Shown here in pieces: positions 1 to 8,275 of a DNA stretch of 64,000 nt. This DNA is from Flavobacterium sp. FEMGT703F. Lineage in GTDB: Bacteria; Bacteroidota; Bacteroidia; Flavobacteriales; Flavobacteriaceae. The DNA is taken from the NCBI GenBank assembly GCA_002786385.1, contig PGCN01000003.1, positions 124,001 through 188,000 on the forward strand, given 5' to 3'. Each line of letters begins with the position of its first letter. Positions within the stretch are counted from its first letter, which is position 1. A model generated the notes under the pieces. That model was not told the origin of the DNA, ran no database searches, and saw only the letters and a list, made by a program, of their open reading frames with translations. Both the position numbers and the translations under genes were made by a program.

Positions 1-723
1 TTTACCGATAAAGGAATGGTGACTTTTGGTTATGAAATTGATGAACAAAATCAACTAATTCATTTTACTGTAAGAGATACCGGTTTGGGTATTGATGAGG
101 TAGAACACAAAAACATTTTCGATCGTTTCAAAAGGGTAGACAGTGATGTTTCTATAAAAGTTGGTGGTTTAGGCTTGGGATTGGCCATATCAAAAGCTTA
201 CATAGAATTGCTTGGCGGAAGTATTACCTTAACTTCTAAAGTTGGGGAAGGTTCTACTTTTTATTTTTCCATACCATTGCAATATGCTAAAGTGGAGCAA
301 ATAACGGTTCGTCCGGTTAATGAGAGCGAAACCACTAAATCTGAACGCAAAGTTATTTTGATTGCCGAAGACGACAACATCAACTATCTGTTGTTTCAAA
401 AAATGATGCAACATAAAAACTACGAAATTATAAGAGCCATTAACGGACAAGTTGCAGTGGAGTTGTGTTTGGGTAATCCCAATATTGATTTGGTATTGAT
501 GGATATAAAAATGCCTATTTTAGATGGTTTTCAGGCCATTGAACAAATACAACCCATACGTCCCAATCTCCCGATTATTGCCCAAACAGCTTATTCATCT
601 TCTGAAGATAAAGCTAAAATTGAAAAAGCCGGTTTTGCCGATTACATTACCAAACCACTCAGCAGAGAGCGCTTGTTCGAATTGTTAGACTACTATTTAG
701 ATCCATCGAAAAAAACGCAATGA
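1..723 (+). CDS. Hybrid sensor histidine kinase/response regulator, C-terminal part (cut by window edge)
   Basis: The reading frame is open from the first base, so the N-terminal sensor and dimerisation domains lie outside the window. What remains is the end of a HATPase_c domain, with the ATP-lid glycine motifs DTGLGI and GLGLGLAI, followed after a short linker by a receiver domain covering roughly the last 120 residues. The receiver has the acidic pocket (AEDDN), the phospho-acceptor Asp in LMDIKMP, the switch residue in AQTAYS and the Lys in TKP. It should be a membrane or cytosolic phosphorelay kinase; the input is unknown. Its stop overlaps the start of the next gene by 4 nt (ATGA), so the two are probably translationally coupled. 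Confidence 0.9.
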   Translation, partial: FTDKGMVTFGYEIDEQNQLIHFTVRDTGLGIDEVEHKNIFDRFKRVDSDVSIKVGGLGLGLAISKAYIELLGGSITLTSKVGEGSTFYFSIPLQYAKVEQITVRPVNESETTKSERKVILIAEDDNINYLLFQKMMQHKNYEIIRAINGQVAVELCLGNPNIDLVLMDIKMPILDGFQAIEQIQPIRPNLPIIAQTAYSSSEDKAKIEKAGFADYITKPLSRERLFELLDYYLDPSKKTQ

Positions 724-1592
724 ATTTCAAAGCCAAAGTACTGTTAACGGTTGCATGCTTGTTCTTAGTTCCAACTTTTTCCCAACAAAAAGAAACGGAC
801 AGCAGTACTGTGAAACAAGACAAAAGGTTTTACTTAAATCTGGATATTGCCAGTAGGTATTTATGGCGTGGACAATGTTGGGGTGGCGATTATATAGCGG
901 TGCAGCCTACAGTTGAGTTTTCAATTGCACCCAAGTTGACGCTCGGATTTTGGGCGACTACCAATTTTAAACGGGATTACTTTTATCCGGATGGTGTTTC
1001 GGCCTATAAAGGCTATCAAGAAATTGACTTTTACCTCTATTATCAGTTGACCGATTTTTTACAATTCCAGTTGTGGGATTATTATTGGCCGTCTGTAAGT
1101 AAAGTAGAAGGAGTGAATAACAACTACTTTAATTACGGACCGGATGGTTCGAAAACAGTAGATGCGATGGTGTACTTTGATTTTTCCGATGGCTATCGGT
1201 ATCCGTTTAATGCAACGATAAGTACTTTAATTGCTGGGAATGACTTTCGGTATGACACCAACGGAGAAAATCCGAAGCGAAATTTCACTACCTACTTAGA
1301 GCTTGGGTATACTTTTTCTTTTTTTAAAAATTCATCGCAGAAATCCCTTCAAGATATAGAAGTGTCACCGGTAGTTGGTGCTGTACTGAACAATGAAGCA
1401 GCCTATTATACTTATGCTGACTACGATAAGGTTTCGTGGGTGAATTTAGGCGTGAGTACAACTAAAACCTTGTCTTTAGGTGGTGATATAAGTATGCCGA
1501 TAACCTTGTCTTACACACACAACGGCGCTGTTAAAAACACCGAAATTTTTGGTAAAAACTTTGTGGTAGCTACGCTGAGTTTAAGTTATTAA
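720..1592 (+). CDS. Predicted outer membrane beta-barrel protein (TorF-like porin family)
   Basis: This 290-residue protein has a signal peptide of about 20 residues ending near FSQQ. Alternating aromatic beta-strand segments follow, including a SRYLWRG motif near residue 46, and the C-terminus is VATLSLSY, typical of a barrel ending in an aromatic residue. The features match small putative porins annotated as TorF-like or simply hypothetical. It starts inside the stop codon of the upstream hybrid kinase, so the kinase may share its transcript. Its stop codon overlaps the convergent rimO stop by 4 nt (TTAA shared by both strands). The transported substrate cannot be told from sequence. Confidence 0.7.
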   Translation: MNFKAKVLLTVACLFLVPTFSQQKETDSSTVKQDKRFYLNLDIASRYLWRGQCWGGDYIAVQPTVEFSIAPKLTLGFWATTNFKRDYFYPDGVSAYKGYQEIDFYLYYQLTDFLQFQLWDYYWPSVSKVEGVNNNYFNYGPDGSKTVDAMVYFDFSDGYRYPFNATISTLIAGNDFRYDTNGENPKRNFTTYLELGYTFSFFKNSSQKSLQDIEVSPVVGAVLNNEAAYYTYADYDKVSWVNLGVSTTKTLSLGGDISMPITLSYTHNGAVKNTEIFGKNFVVATLSLSY

Positions 1593-2890
1593 GCCGGTTC
1601 GCCGTATAAGTCGAATTCTGTAGCGTCAATAATTTTGATTTGGGCAAATTCTCCTGTTTTTAAGTAGTATTTTGAGGCGTCAATCAACACTTCGTTATCC
1701 ACATCAGGGCTGTCAAATTCGGTTCGTCCCACAAAATATTGCCCTTCTTTTCTATCAATTATACATTTGAAAGTCTGTCCGATTTTCTCCTGATTCAAAT
1801 CCCAAGAGATCTGCGATTGTAAGTCCATGATTTCTGCAGCTCTGGCTTGTTTCACCTCTTCGGGTACGTTGTCTTCCAACAAATAAGCATGCGTGTTCTC
1901 TTCGTGGGAATAGGTAAAACAACCCAATCTTTCAAATTTCATTTCCTGAACCCAGTCACGCAACGTTTCAAAATCTTCTTGCGTTTCACCCGGATAACCC
2001 ACAATTAGAGTAGTACGAATAGCCATACCGGGAACAGCTGCGCGAAAATCTTGCAGCAATTGAGTGGTTTTGGCTTTAGTAGTACCGCGACGCATCGATT
2101 TCAAAATAGGATCGGCAATATGTTGCAGTGGAATATCTATATAATTGCAAATTTTAGGCTCTTTTTTCATCAGTTCCAATACATCCATCGGAAATCCTGT
2201 AGGGAAAGCGTAGTGCAAACGAATCCATTCAATGCCGTCAACTTTTACTAAGTTTTCCAACAACTCGGCTAAGTTTCTTTTTTTGTATAAATCCAAACCG
2301 TAATAAGTTAGGTCTTGGGCAATAAGGATTAATTCTTTTACGCCGTTCTTAGCCAAACCTTGCGCTTCTTTTACCAATTTTTCAATCGGTTGTGAAACGT
2401 GTTTACCACGCATAATTGGAATGGCACAAAAACTACAAGGTCGGTCGCAACCTTCTGCAATTTTTAAATACGCATAATTTTTGGGTGTCGTGGTCAAACG
2501 CTCGCCTAAAAGTTCGTGTTTGTAATCTGCGCCCAAAGCTTTAAGCAGTAAAGGCAATTCGGTTGTGCCAAAGTATTGGTCCACGTTGGGAATTTCTTTC
2601 TCTAAATCCGGACGGTATCTTTCTGAAAGACATCCGGTTACAAAAACTTTATCAACTAAGCCTTTTTCTTTTTTATCGGCATATTCCAAAATCGTGTTTA
2701 CCGATTCTGCTTTAGCATTGTCAATAAACCCGCAAGTGTTAATTACTACGATGTTGCCTTCTTGCTCATGAACCACTTCTTTGCCGTTAGCTTTGAGTTG
2801 GCCCATTAATACTTCGCTGTCGTAAGTATTTTTAGAACATCCAAGTGTAATTACATTGATTTTGTTTTTCTTTAATGACTTAGTTCTCAT
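1589..2890 (-). CDS. rimO: Ribosomal protein S12 methylthiotransferase RimO
   Basis: Radical-SAM enzyme that adds a methylthio group to the conserved aspartate of ribosomal protein S12. The N-terminal MTTase domain has its three cluster cysteines in LGCSKN, NTCGFI and TGCLSERY. The radical-SAM cluster motif CxxxCxxC is seen as CDRPCSFC, and a TRAM domain forms roughly the last 65 residues. The start MRTKSLKK gives 433 residues, the usual size. A longer in-frame start at 2974 exists, but it would add 28 non-conserved residues and run into the terminator of the upstream gene, so I rejected it. A -7-like box lies 30 nt upstream (2921-2928). Confidence 0.95.
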   Translation of the reverse strand: MRTKSLKKNKINVITLGCSKNTYDSEVLMGQLKANGKEVVHEQEGNIVVINTCGFIDNAKAESVNTILEYADKKEKGLVDKVFVTGCLSERYRPDLEKEIPNVDQYFGTTELPLLLKALGADYKHELLGERLTTTPKNYAYLKIAEGCDRPCSFCAIPIMRGKHVSQPIEKLVKEAQGLAKNGVKELILIAQDLTYYGLDLYKKRNLAELLENLVKVDGIEWIRLHYAFPTGFPMDVLELMKKEPKICNYIDIPLQHIADPILKSMRRGTTKAKTTQLLQDFRAAVPGMAIRTTLIVGYPGETQEDFETLRDWVQEMKFERLGCFTYSHEENTHAYLLEDNVPEEVKQARAAEIMDLQSQISWDLNQEKIGQTFKCIIDRKEGQYFVGRTEFDSPDVDNEVLIDASKYYLKTGEFAQIKIIDATEFDLYGEPA

Positions 2891-2920
2891 AGATTGAATT
2901 CCGATTATTGGGAGAGCGTG

Positions 2921-2928
2921 CAAAATTA
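2921..2928 (-). promoter_or_regulatory. Possible -7 box for rimO
   Basis: On the minus strand this reads TAATTTTG, matching the flavobacterial -7 consensus TAnnTTTG. It lies about 30 nt before the chosen rimO start and just past the terminator of the upstream gene. No clear -33 TTG is present. Confidence 0.35.
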
Positions 2929-2960
2929 AGCTTTTATTTCTAATTTGTTGGCGGAGTATC

Positions 2961-2990
2961 AATAAAAAAGCCACCCTGTTAGGATGGCTT
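2961..2990 (-). terminator. Rho-independent terminator after the FadL-type porin gene
   Basis: A 10-bp stem with one mismatch (AAGCCATCCT with AGGGTGGCTT on the minus strand) and a 3-nt loop is followed by a T-rich run. It lies 20 nt past the stop of the gene at 3010-4521. Confidence 0.8.
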
Positions 2991-3009
2991 AAGCTGTATT
3001 TGGTTATTC

Positions 3010-4521
3010 TTAGAAGTTCACAGAATAACTGAAAGTGATATTGTTGTTGTATCGACTTACTCTGGCCGGATCGGTCATGCCGGACGAAATTAACGCTTGG
3101 TTTCTGTTGCGATGGTCATAGGAATAGGCCAAATCAATTCGGCTTTCGCCAAAGTTATAACCAATTCCGCCGCTATATCCTGTTAAGTCGCCAAAGGCTT
3201 GATCCACTTTATACGGACTTTCTTCAAAGCGATATCCGGCTCTAAGACTGACTTGTTTAATGCGGTATTCGCCACCAATTCTAACTTCAATGGCATTGTC
3301 TAAGGAATTACTCATGAAATTATTCAGGTCAGCAAATCCCGGATCGTTTTTCGGTTTGAATCGCAATGCACTGTAGTTTTTGGTGGAAACATCGGCACTG
3401 AGTAATCCTTTCTTGCCAAATATGTAGGACAAACTTCCGGTCCATTTACCGGGTGTTTGAACGGTGTAAGGCAAATAAACTACAGAGTTTTGATAAGAGA
3501 AAGGAAATTCTATCCCGTCTTGATTGTTTAAGCTTCGGGTACTAACTCCTTGTTGCAATTCGTCGGTTAAACGAAACCATGTTGGCGACTCGTAGGCTAA
3601 TCCAACTCTGATACTTTCGATAGGTTTTACAATCGCTCCTAAATTGAAAGAGAAGCCATAACCGGTCGTCCAAAGTCTGTTTTCAAATAGGATTTCAGAA
3701 ATGGTAGAACCTGTATCATAAAGCGGATTGTTGTTTCTTTCGTAAATAGAGAAGGTTTTGTCAATGTTTACAAAGTGGTAATTTAAGTTTCCGCCAAGGA
3801 AAATTTTGTCTTTGTAAGCGGCTGAAAAGTTACCGGTCAATTTCCCGTTGTATCCTGTTGTTAAGACTTGATTTTCTTGATAATAATTGCCTCCTGTAGG
3901 TATATTAGTGTAATAAGAAGTGTTGTTTGGTGTGTTGTTAGTGGCTTCAAAAATGTAAGTGTCATAACCTAAGAAAGCCTGTTGTTCGTAGAAATTCAAT
4001 TGGTTGAAATTGAAATCGGTCAACACATTGGTCGGAATACCTTGAGCGATGTTTACAAAGTAGTTTCCGATGGAGTTGTTTGGATTAGTTCCTGCTGAAA
4101 AAACACTGTTATTCAAATTGTTAGCGTTTTCATAATTGATTCCTATCGCAATTTTATTCCAACCCGTTTTGCCACTTCCACTTTCTTTAAAGATGAAAAC
4201 TGCTCCCAATTGATTGATGTCTAAAGTGTTGTCATTGTCATTGGTTGAGGTGCCGAAATAACGCGATTTGTTCTTGGCGTTATAAACAGATCCGGTTATG
4301 GTGGCGTAGTTGTTATTGAAAAAGATAGATCCCGCCGGATTTACATTGATTGCGGATAAATCTCCGCCTAAAGATCCGAAAGCGCCGCTCATGGCTCTGA
4401 ATCGAGCGGTTCCGGTTAAGTTGTCAACAGCCAAGCGGATGGCGTCATCCGGAGTGGTTTCTTGTGCTTGTATAGAGGGAACAGCTATTCCCGCTAGTAA
4501 TAGTAAAAAATACTTTTTCAT
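3010..4521 (-). CDS. OmpP1/FadL-family outer membrane transporter
   Basis: Predicted hydrophobic-compound porin of the outer membrane. From the start MKKYFLLLL the protein has 503 residues and a signal peptide ending around IQAQE. The N-terminal block then contains GTARFRAMSGAFGSLGGDLS and INPAG-like INVNPAGS, the signature region of the FadL/TodX group, and many amphipathic strands run to the C-terminal ITFSYSVNF. A start 12 codons upstream is possible but would precede the signal peptide with charged residues. In Bacteroidota such proteins are often annotated as transporter or hemin receptor; the substrate is unknown. The gene is flanked by terminators on both sides, so it probably has its own promoter, which I could not place. 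Confidence 0.8.
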   Translation of the reverse strand: MKKYFLLLLAGIAVPSIQAQETTPDDAIRLAVDNLTGTARFRAMSGAFGSLGGDLSAINVNPAGSIFFNNNYATITGSVYNAKNKSRYFGTSTNDNDNTLDINQLGAVFIFKESGSGKTGWNKIAIGINYENANNLNNSVFSAGTNPNNSIGNYFVNIAQGIPTNVLTDFNFNQLNFYEQQAFLGYDTYIFEATNNTPNNTSYYTNIPTGGNYYQENQVLTTGYNGKLTGNFSAAYKDKIFLGGNLNYHFVNIDKTFSIYERNNNPLYDTGSTISEILFENRLWTTGYGFSFNLGAIVKPIESIRVGLAYESPTWFRLTDELQQGVSTRSLNNQDGIEFPFSYQNSVVYLPYTVQTPGKWTGSLSYIFGKKGLLSADVSTKNYSALRFKPKNDPGFADLNNFMSNSLDNAIEVRIGGEYRIKQVSLRAGYRFEESPYKVDQAFGDLTGYSGGIGYNFGESRIDLAYSYDHRNRNQALISSGMTDPARVSRYNNNITFSYSVNF

Positions 4522-4541
4522 AGTGCTTTGATTATAATCAT

Positions 4542-4577
4542 AAAAAAGCCTATGCAATGTTAATTAAAAGCATAGGC
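4542..4577 (-). terminator. Terminator after the Trp/Gly-rich lipoprotein gene
   Basis: An 8-bp perfect stem (GCCTATGC and GCATAGGC) with a 14-nt AT-rich loop is followed on the minus strand by a run of six T. It lies just past the stop at 4588. Confidence 0.7.
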
Positions 4578-4587
4578 GTTATTGTTG

Positions 4588-5481
4588 TTATCGTCTGCCG
4601 CCTCCCGAGGATCTGCCGCCTCCGTAGCTGCCTCCGCCTCCTGAAGATCTTCCACCGCCATAATTTGAACTTGGTGTGTAAGAACGTGATGGCGTAGATT
4701 GTGTTTGTGTTCTAACGCTGTTGCGAGGTTGTGAACTGGAATTATTAATGTTAGTTCGGGTAGGAGCAGTGTTGGAATTTGTGCGAACCGGTGTTGTATT
4801 CGGTCTGGTATTAAAGTTACTGCTTCTAGGAGCATTAAAACTTCGGTTACTTCTAACGCCGTTAGATTGGTATCTGTTGTTGTATGAACTGTTTAAACGG
4901 TTGCCGTATGAGTAAGCAGTACCTCTTCTTCCGCCATTGTAATAGCTTCCCCAATGATTGTGTCCATAATAGCCACCCCAACCCGGGCCGTACCAATTGT
5001 TCCAAGAATTCCATCCCCAGCCAACATTCCAGCTCGGACCATACCAAGAATTCCAACCCCAACCCCATCCGGGACCATACCAGTTATTCCAACCCCATCC
5101 CCAATAACTTCCGTACCAGTAATTGTTCCAATAACCCCAACCCCAGTTGTTGTCATAAACATTTACAGTAACAGATTGTGCATTCTCTCCCCAGCCGCCA
5201 TTGTTTCTGTCATAAGCTTGTCCATTGCTAACAGAATCGGTGCTAACATTGCTATAGTTGTCCACATCAGTAAATATCTCAGTATTGCTGAAGTATTCCT
5301 TGTATTTATTGCTTTCAGAATTGGTTGTGTTTTGGGTTTGCTTGTTTTCGGAACTACCGTAAATACCGTCATCGTAATAGGAAGTGTTTTGGTAAGAACC
5401 ACAAGAAGTAGCGGTAATTGTCAGTATTCCCAAAACAGAGAACAGCGACAATCTTTGGCTGAATAAATAATAAGTTTTCAT
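4588..5481 (-). CDS. Low-complexity Trp/Gly/Tyr-rich lipoprotein of unknown function
   Basis: The 297-residue product begins with a lipoprotein signal, cysteine near residue 27 in TATSCGS. A Ser/Asn-rich linker follows, then residues about 108-185 form a core built of variations on NNWYGPGWGWGW. The tail is rich in Arg, Asn, Ser and Thr and ends in Gly/Ser/Arg repeats (GGGRSSGGG). No catalytic motif is visible. The composition suggests an exposed, flexible surface or matrix protein that may aggregate or bind polymer; this is inference. It is divergent from proS with 100 bp between them. The long open frames on the opposite strand here are products of its skewed codons. Confidence 0.75.
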   Translation of the reverse strand: MKTYYLFSQRLSLFSVLGILTITATSCGSYQNTSYYDDGIYGSSENKQTQNTTNSESNKYKEYFSNTEIFTDVDNYSNVSTDSVSNGQAYDRNNGGWGENAQSVTVNVYDNNWGWGYWNNYWYGSYWGWGWNNWYGPGWGWGWNSWYGPSWNVGWGWNSWNNWYGPGWGGYYGHNHWGSYYNGGRRGTAYSYGNRLNSSYNNRYQSNGVRSNRSFNAPRSSNFNTRPNTTPVRTNSNTAPTRTNINNSSSQPRNSVRTQTQSTPSRSYTPSSNYGGGRSSGGGGSYGGGRSSGGGRR

Positions 5482-5500
5482 ATCTATAGCATTTTTATTG

Positions 5501-5528
5501 TTGGACTATACAAAAATAGTTAGTTTTG
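5501..5528 (+). promoter_or_regulatory. Probable proS promoter
   Basis: TTG at 5501-5503 and TAGTTTTG at 5521-5528 fit the flavobacterial -33/-7 pattern with a 17-bp spacer. The proS start is 53 nt downstream of the -7 box. Confidence 0.5.
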
Positions 5529-5581
5529 CCGAACTATTTAGTTAAAAAAAGTTAAACAATTTTTATGCCAAACTATTCATT

Positions 5582-7060
5582 ATGAGTAAGAACTTAACAA
5601 AGAGAGCGGAGGACTATTCCAAATGGTATAACGAGCTGGTAGTTAAGGCTGATTTAGCCGAAAACTCAGGTGTCAGAGGCTGTATGGTGATTAAACCGTA
5701 TGGTTATGCGATTTGGGAGAAGATGCAAGCAGAGTTGGATCGTATGTTCAAAGAAACGGGACACAGTAACGCTTATTTTCCTCTTTTTGTTCCCAAGAGT
5801 ATGTTTGAGGCAGAAGAGAAAAATGCAGAAGGTTTTGCCAAAGAATGTGCTATTGTTACTCATTATCGCTTGAAAAATGACGAAACCCGTCCCGGAAAAC
5901 TAATGGTTGATCCGAATGCTAAATTGGAAGAGGAATTGATAGTTCGGCCTACCAGTGAAGCTATTATTTGGTCGACTTATAAAAATTGGGTACAGTCTTA
6001 CAGAGATTTACCATTGTTAATTAACCAATGGGCGAATGTCGTTCGTTGGGAGATGCGTACACGTTTGTTTCTGAGAACTGCGGAATTCTTATGGCAAGAA
6101 GGGCATACGGCACATGCTACTAAGGCTGAAGCTATAGAAGAGTCTGAAAAAATGATGCAAGTTTATGCAGATTTTGTAGAAAACTTTATGGCTATCCCGG
6201 TTATCAAAGGATTAAAAACCGAATCGGAACGTTTTGCCGGAGCAGAGGAGACGTATTGCATAGAAGCTTTAATGCAGGACGGGAAAGCATTGCAGGCCGG
6301 AACCTCTCACTTTTTAGGGCAAAATTTTGCGAAAGCTTTTGATGTTAAGTTTGCCAGCAAAGAAGGAAAGTTAGAGCATGTTTGGGGTACTTCTTGGGGT
6401 GTTTCTACACGATTAATGGGTGCTTTGGTGATGACGCATTCTGATGATAACGGATTGGTTTTGCCGCCGAACCTCGCGCCAATTCAAGTGGTTATTGTGC
6501 CAATTTTTAAAACAGAAGAGCAATTTGAGGCAATCAAAGCCTTAGTGGATAGTTTGACGACATCACTCAAGCAATTGAGCGTTACTGTTAAGTTTGATAC
6601 CCGAGACACCTTGTCTCCGGGCTTTAAGTTTAATGAGTGGGAATTGAAGGGCGTACCGGTGCGAATTGCCATAGGTCCGAAAGATTTGGAAAACGGTACT
6701 TTTGAAGTGGCCAGACGCGACAACTTGACCAAAGAAGTGATTCCAAGTGAAGGCGCTGCAGCCTATATCTCTGAATTGCTTGCGAAAATCCAAAATGATT
6801 TATTCGGAAAAGCATTGTCTTTCAGAAACGAGCATATCACAGAGGTGAATTCTTTTGAAGAATTTAAAGAAGTATTAGAAAATAAAACCGGTTTCATTTC
6901 AGCACATTGGGATGGAACGCCGGAAACAGAAGAAAAAATCAAAGATTTGACCAAAGCTACCATACGTTGTATTCCTTTAGATAGAAAATTGGAAGAAGGG
7001 ACTTGTATTTTTTCAGGTGGTAAATCTGTTGGTAGAGTGTTATTTGCGAAAGCGTACTAA
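5582..7060 (+). CDS. proS: Prolyl-tRNA synthetase (archaeal/eukaryotic-type)
   Basis: Charges tRNA-Pro with proline. The 492-residue length, absence of the long bacterial editing insertion and C-terminal end in a tyrosine (LFAKAY) place it in the short archaeal/eukaryotic-type class common in Bacteroidota. Class II motif 2 is seen around [10 protein letters not shown] and [16 protein letters not shown], and motif 3 around [16 protein letters not shown]. The anticodon-binding domain covers about residues 300-400, and the C-terminal domain contains [13 protein letters not shown]. It is a monocistronic gene between its own promoter and the tRNA-Glu cluster. Confidence 0.96.
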   Translation: MSKNLTKRAEDYSKWYNELVVKADLAENSGVRGCMVIKPYGYAIWEKMQAELDRMFKETGHSNAYFPLFVPKSMFEAEEKNAEGFAKECAIVTHYRLKNDETRPGKLMVDPNAKLEEELIVRPTSEAIIWSTYKNWVQSYRDLPLLINQWANVVRWEMRTRLFLRTAEFLWQEGHTAHATKAEAIEESEKMMQVYADFVENFMAIPVIKGLKTESERFAGAEETYCIEALMQDGKALQAGTSHFLGQNFAKAFDVKFASKEGKLEHVWGTSWGVSTRLMGALVMTHSDDNGLVLPPNLAPIQVVIVPIFKTEEQFEAIKALVDSLTTSLKQLSVTVKFDTRDTLSPGFKFNEWELKGVPVRIAIGPKDLENGTFEVARRDNLTKEVIPSEGAAAYISELLAKIQNDLFGKALSFRNEHITEVNSFEEFKEVLENKTGFISAHWDGTPETEEKIKDLTKATIRCIPLDRKLEEGTCIFSGGKSVGRVLFAKAY

Positions 7061-7089
7061 TAAAAATCAGAAAAAATATTGTCGCACCC

Positions 7090-7119
7090 TTGCGGGATTA
7101 AAAAATAGTTGTATTTTTG
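7090..7119 (+). promoter_or_regulatory. Promoter of the tRNA-Glu cluster
   Basis: TTG at 7090-7092 and TATTTTTG at 7112-7119 form a -33/-7 pair with a 19-bp spacer, 23 nt before the first tRNA. The spacing is close to that expected for a stable-RNA promoter in this phylum. Confidence 0.6.
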
Positions 7120-7142
7120 CCACCGCAATTTTAAGCAAAGAT

Positions 7143-7214
7143 GGCCCGTTCGTCTATCGGTTAGGACGCCAGGTTTTCATCCTGGTAAGAGGGGTTCGAT
7201 TCCCCTACGGGCTA
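7143..7214 (+). tRNA. tRNA-Glu (TTC), copy 1
   Basis: The 72-nt cloverleaf has acceptor GGCCCGT/ACGGGCT, D-stem GTCT/GGAC, anticodon arm CCAGG-TTTTCAT-CCTGG with anticodon TTC, and T-arm AGGGG-TTCGATT-CCCCT. The first acceptor pair is G-U. CCA is not encoded (the gene is followed by CAA). Confidence 0.97.
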
Positions 7215-7236
7215 CAATTTTTATCTTAGGCTTAAT

Positions 7237-7308
7237 GGCCCGTTCGTCTATCGGTTAGGACGCCAGGTTTTCATCCTGGTAAGAGGGGTTCGATTCCCCT
7301 ACGGGCTA
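7237..7308 (+). tRNA. tRNA-Glu (TTC), copy 2
   Basis: Identical to the first copy, 94 bp downstream. The 22-bp spacer between copies (7215-7236) is repeated exactly after this copy. Confidence 0.97.
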
Positions 7309-7330
7309 CAATTTTTATCTTAGGCTTAAT

Positions 7331-7402
7331 GGCCCGTTCGTCTATCGGTTAGGACGCCAGGTTTTCATCCTGGTAAGAGGGGTTCGATTCCCCTACGGGC
7401 TA
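7331..7402 (+). tRNA. tRNA-Glu (TTC), copy 3
   Basis: Identical to the other two copies. The spacer sequence changes after this copy, marking the end of the tandem repeat. Confidence 0.97.
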
Positions 7403-7556
7403 CAAAATTAGTTGTAAATTAGTTTTATAAAACAATTGTTTAGTGTCTCAAACGAATGTTTTATTAGTTAAAACCAAAGTGATTATTTATTAATTGTGGG
7501 AGGTTTTTCTTTTTTAACTAATAGTTTATAAATTATTACAATTAAATTAAAAAGAA

Positions 7557-7808
7557 ATGGCAAATCATAAGTCCGCTTTAAAAAGAATCAGAAGCAACGA
7601 AAAGAAAAGAGTGTTGAACAGATACCAACACAAAACCACTCGTAATGCTATCAAAGCATTAAGATTGGCGACTGATAAGTCTGAAGCTTCTGCAAAATTG
7701 TCTGTTGTGATTTCAATGATCGACAAGTTAGCTAAAAAGAATATCATTCATGATAACAAAGCTTCTAATCTTAAATCTAAATTAACTAAGCATGTTGCTA
7801 AGATGTAA
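7557..7808 (+). CDS. rpsT: 30S ribosomal protein S20
   Basis: Small-subunit primary binding protein that contacts the 5' domain and helix 44 of 16S rRNA. The 83-residue, strongly basic, helical protein begins MANHKSALKRIRSNEKKR, the typical S20 start, and has the usual length. It lies 154 bp after the tRNA-Glu cluster. That spacer is AT-rich and shows no convincing promoter or tRNA terminator. The gene is followed by a strong terminator. Confidence 0.97.
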   Translation: MANHKSALKRIRSNEKKRVLNRYQHKTTRNAIKALRLATDKSEASAKLSVVISMIDKLAKKNIIHDNKASNLKSKLTKHVAKM

Positions 7809-7830
7809 TTAGATTTACAATATTATAAAA

Positions 7831-7857
7831 AAAAGCACCCAATCGGGTGCTTTTTTT
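7831..7857. terminator. Bidirectional terminator between rpsT and the response regulator
   Basis: GCACCC-AATC-GGGTGC flanked by A and T runs on either side. It can serve rpsT on the plus strand and the response-regulator gene on the minus strand. Confidence 0.9.
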
Positions 7858-8266
7858 ATTCCTTGTTATGTGCTTTTTCTTTGAGTTCTTCAATCATTTC
7901 TTTGGTAATCGGTTTGGATAAAAAATCGACTACCATAGGATAGTTTTTCGTTTTCTCTACATCTTGCGGATCTATGGTTGAAGATAAAACGATAAACTTG
8001 GCTCCCGGGAAGGTTTCGTTATAACCGCTTTTTAAATACTGGTCCAAAAATTCCCAGCCATTCATAATAGGCATGTTCAAGTCTAAAAAAGTCAAACTAG
8101 GATAAGATGGAGCAGGTTGTTTTGCTAATTCTTTAAAGAATAAGATAGCTTCCTCTCCGTTAGTGGCGGTTAATATTTCCTTGGCAAAATCAGCCCGTTG
8201 AATCACTTTTTTGCAAAGCATTAAAGTGATAACGTCATCATCTACGCAATAAATCTGTTCCAACAT
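7856..8266 (-). CDS. Single-domain response regulator
   Basis: A stand-alone receiver domain of 136 residues with no output domain. The acidic pocket is CVDDD, the phospho-acceptor Asp lies in FLDLNMPIMNGWEFL, the switch region is VLSSTID and the conserved Lys is in SKP. The ATG at 8266 (MLEQIYC) is chosen; the alternative TTG six bases upstream adds only two residues. It lies 9 nt after the stop of the PAS histidine kinase, its likely phosphodonor. Without an output domain it probably acts by protein contact or in a phosphorelay. A related regulator is found at 59624-60031. Confidence 0.88.
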   Translation of the reverse strand: MLEQIYCVDDDVITLMLCKKVIQRADFAKEILTATNGEEAILFFKELAKQPAPSYPSLTFLDLNMPIMNGWEFLDQYLKSGYNETFPGAKFIVLSSTIDPQDVEKTKNYPMVVDFLSKPITKEMIEELKEKAHNKE

Positions 8267-8275
8267 AATCAATCA

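Larger units (their letters stand above)
7143..7402 (+). repeat. 94-bp tandem triplication containing tRNA-Glu
   Basis: The unit is a 72-bp tRNA plus a 22-bp spacer, present 2.8 times without any difference between copies. Identical spacers show recent duplication or continuing homogenisation. Confidence 0.95.

Noticed and set aside
2890-2974. Longer start of rimO at 2974
   Set aside because: The added 28 residues overlap the terminator of the upstream gene and a -7 box lies inside them; the internal ATG gives the usual protein length.
4954-5466. 170-codon open frame on the plus strand opposite the Trp/Gly-rich lipoprotein gene
   Set aside because: It arises from the skewed codons of the real gene on the other strand; it has Ile/Pro/Thr-rich, repetitive content and no start context.
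7017-7229. Open frame over the end of proS and the first tRNA-Glu
   Set aside because: It overlaps a clear tRNA gene and the proS stop; it is a chance reading.
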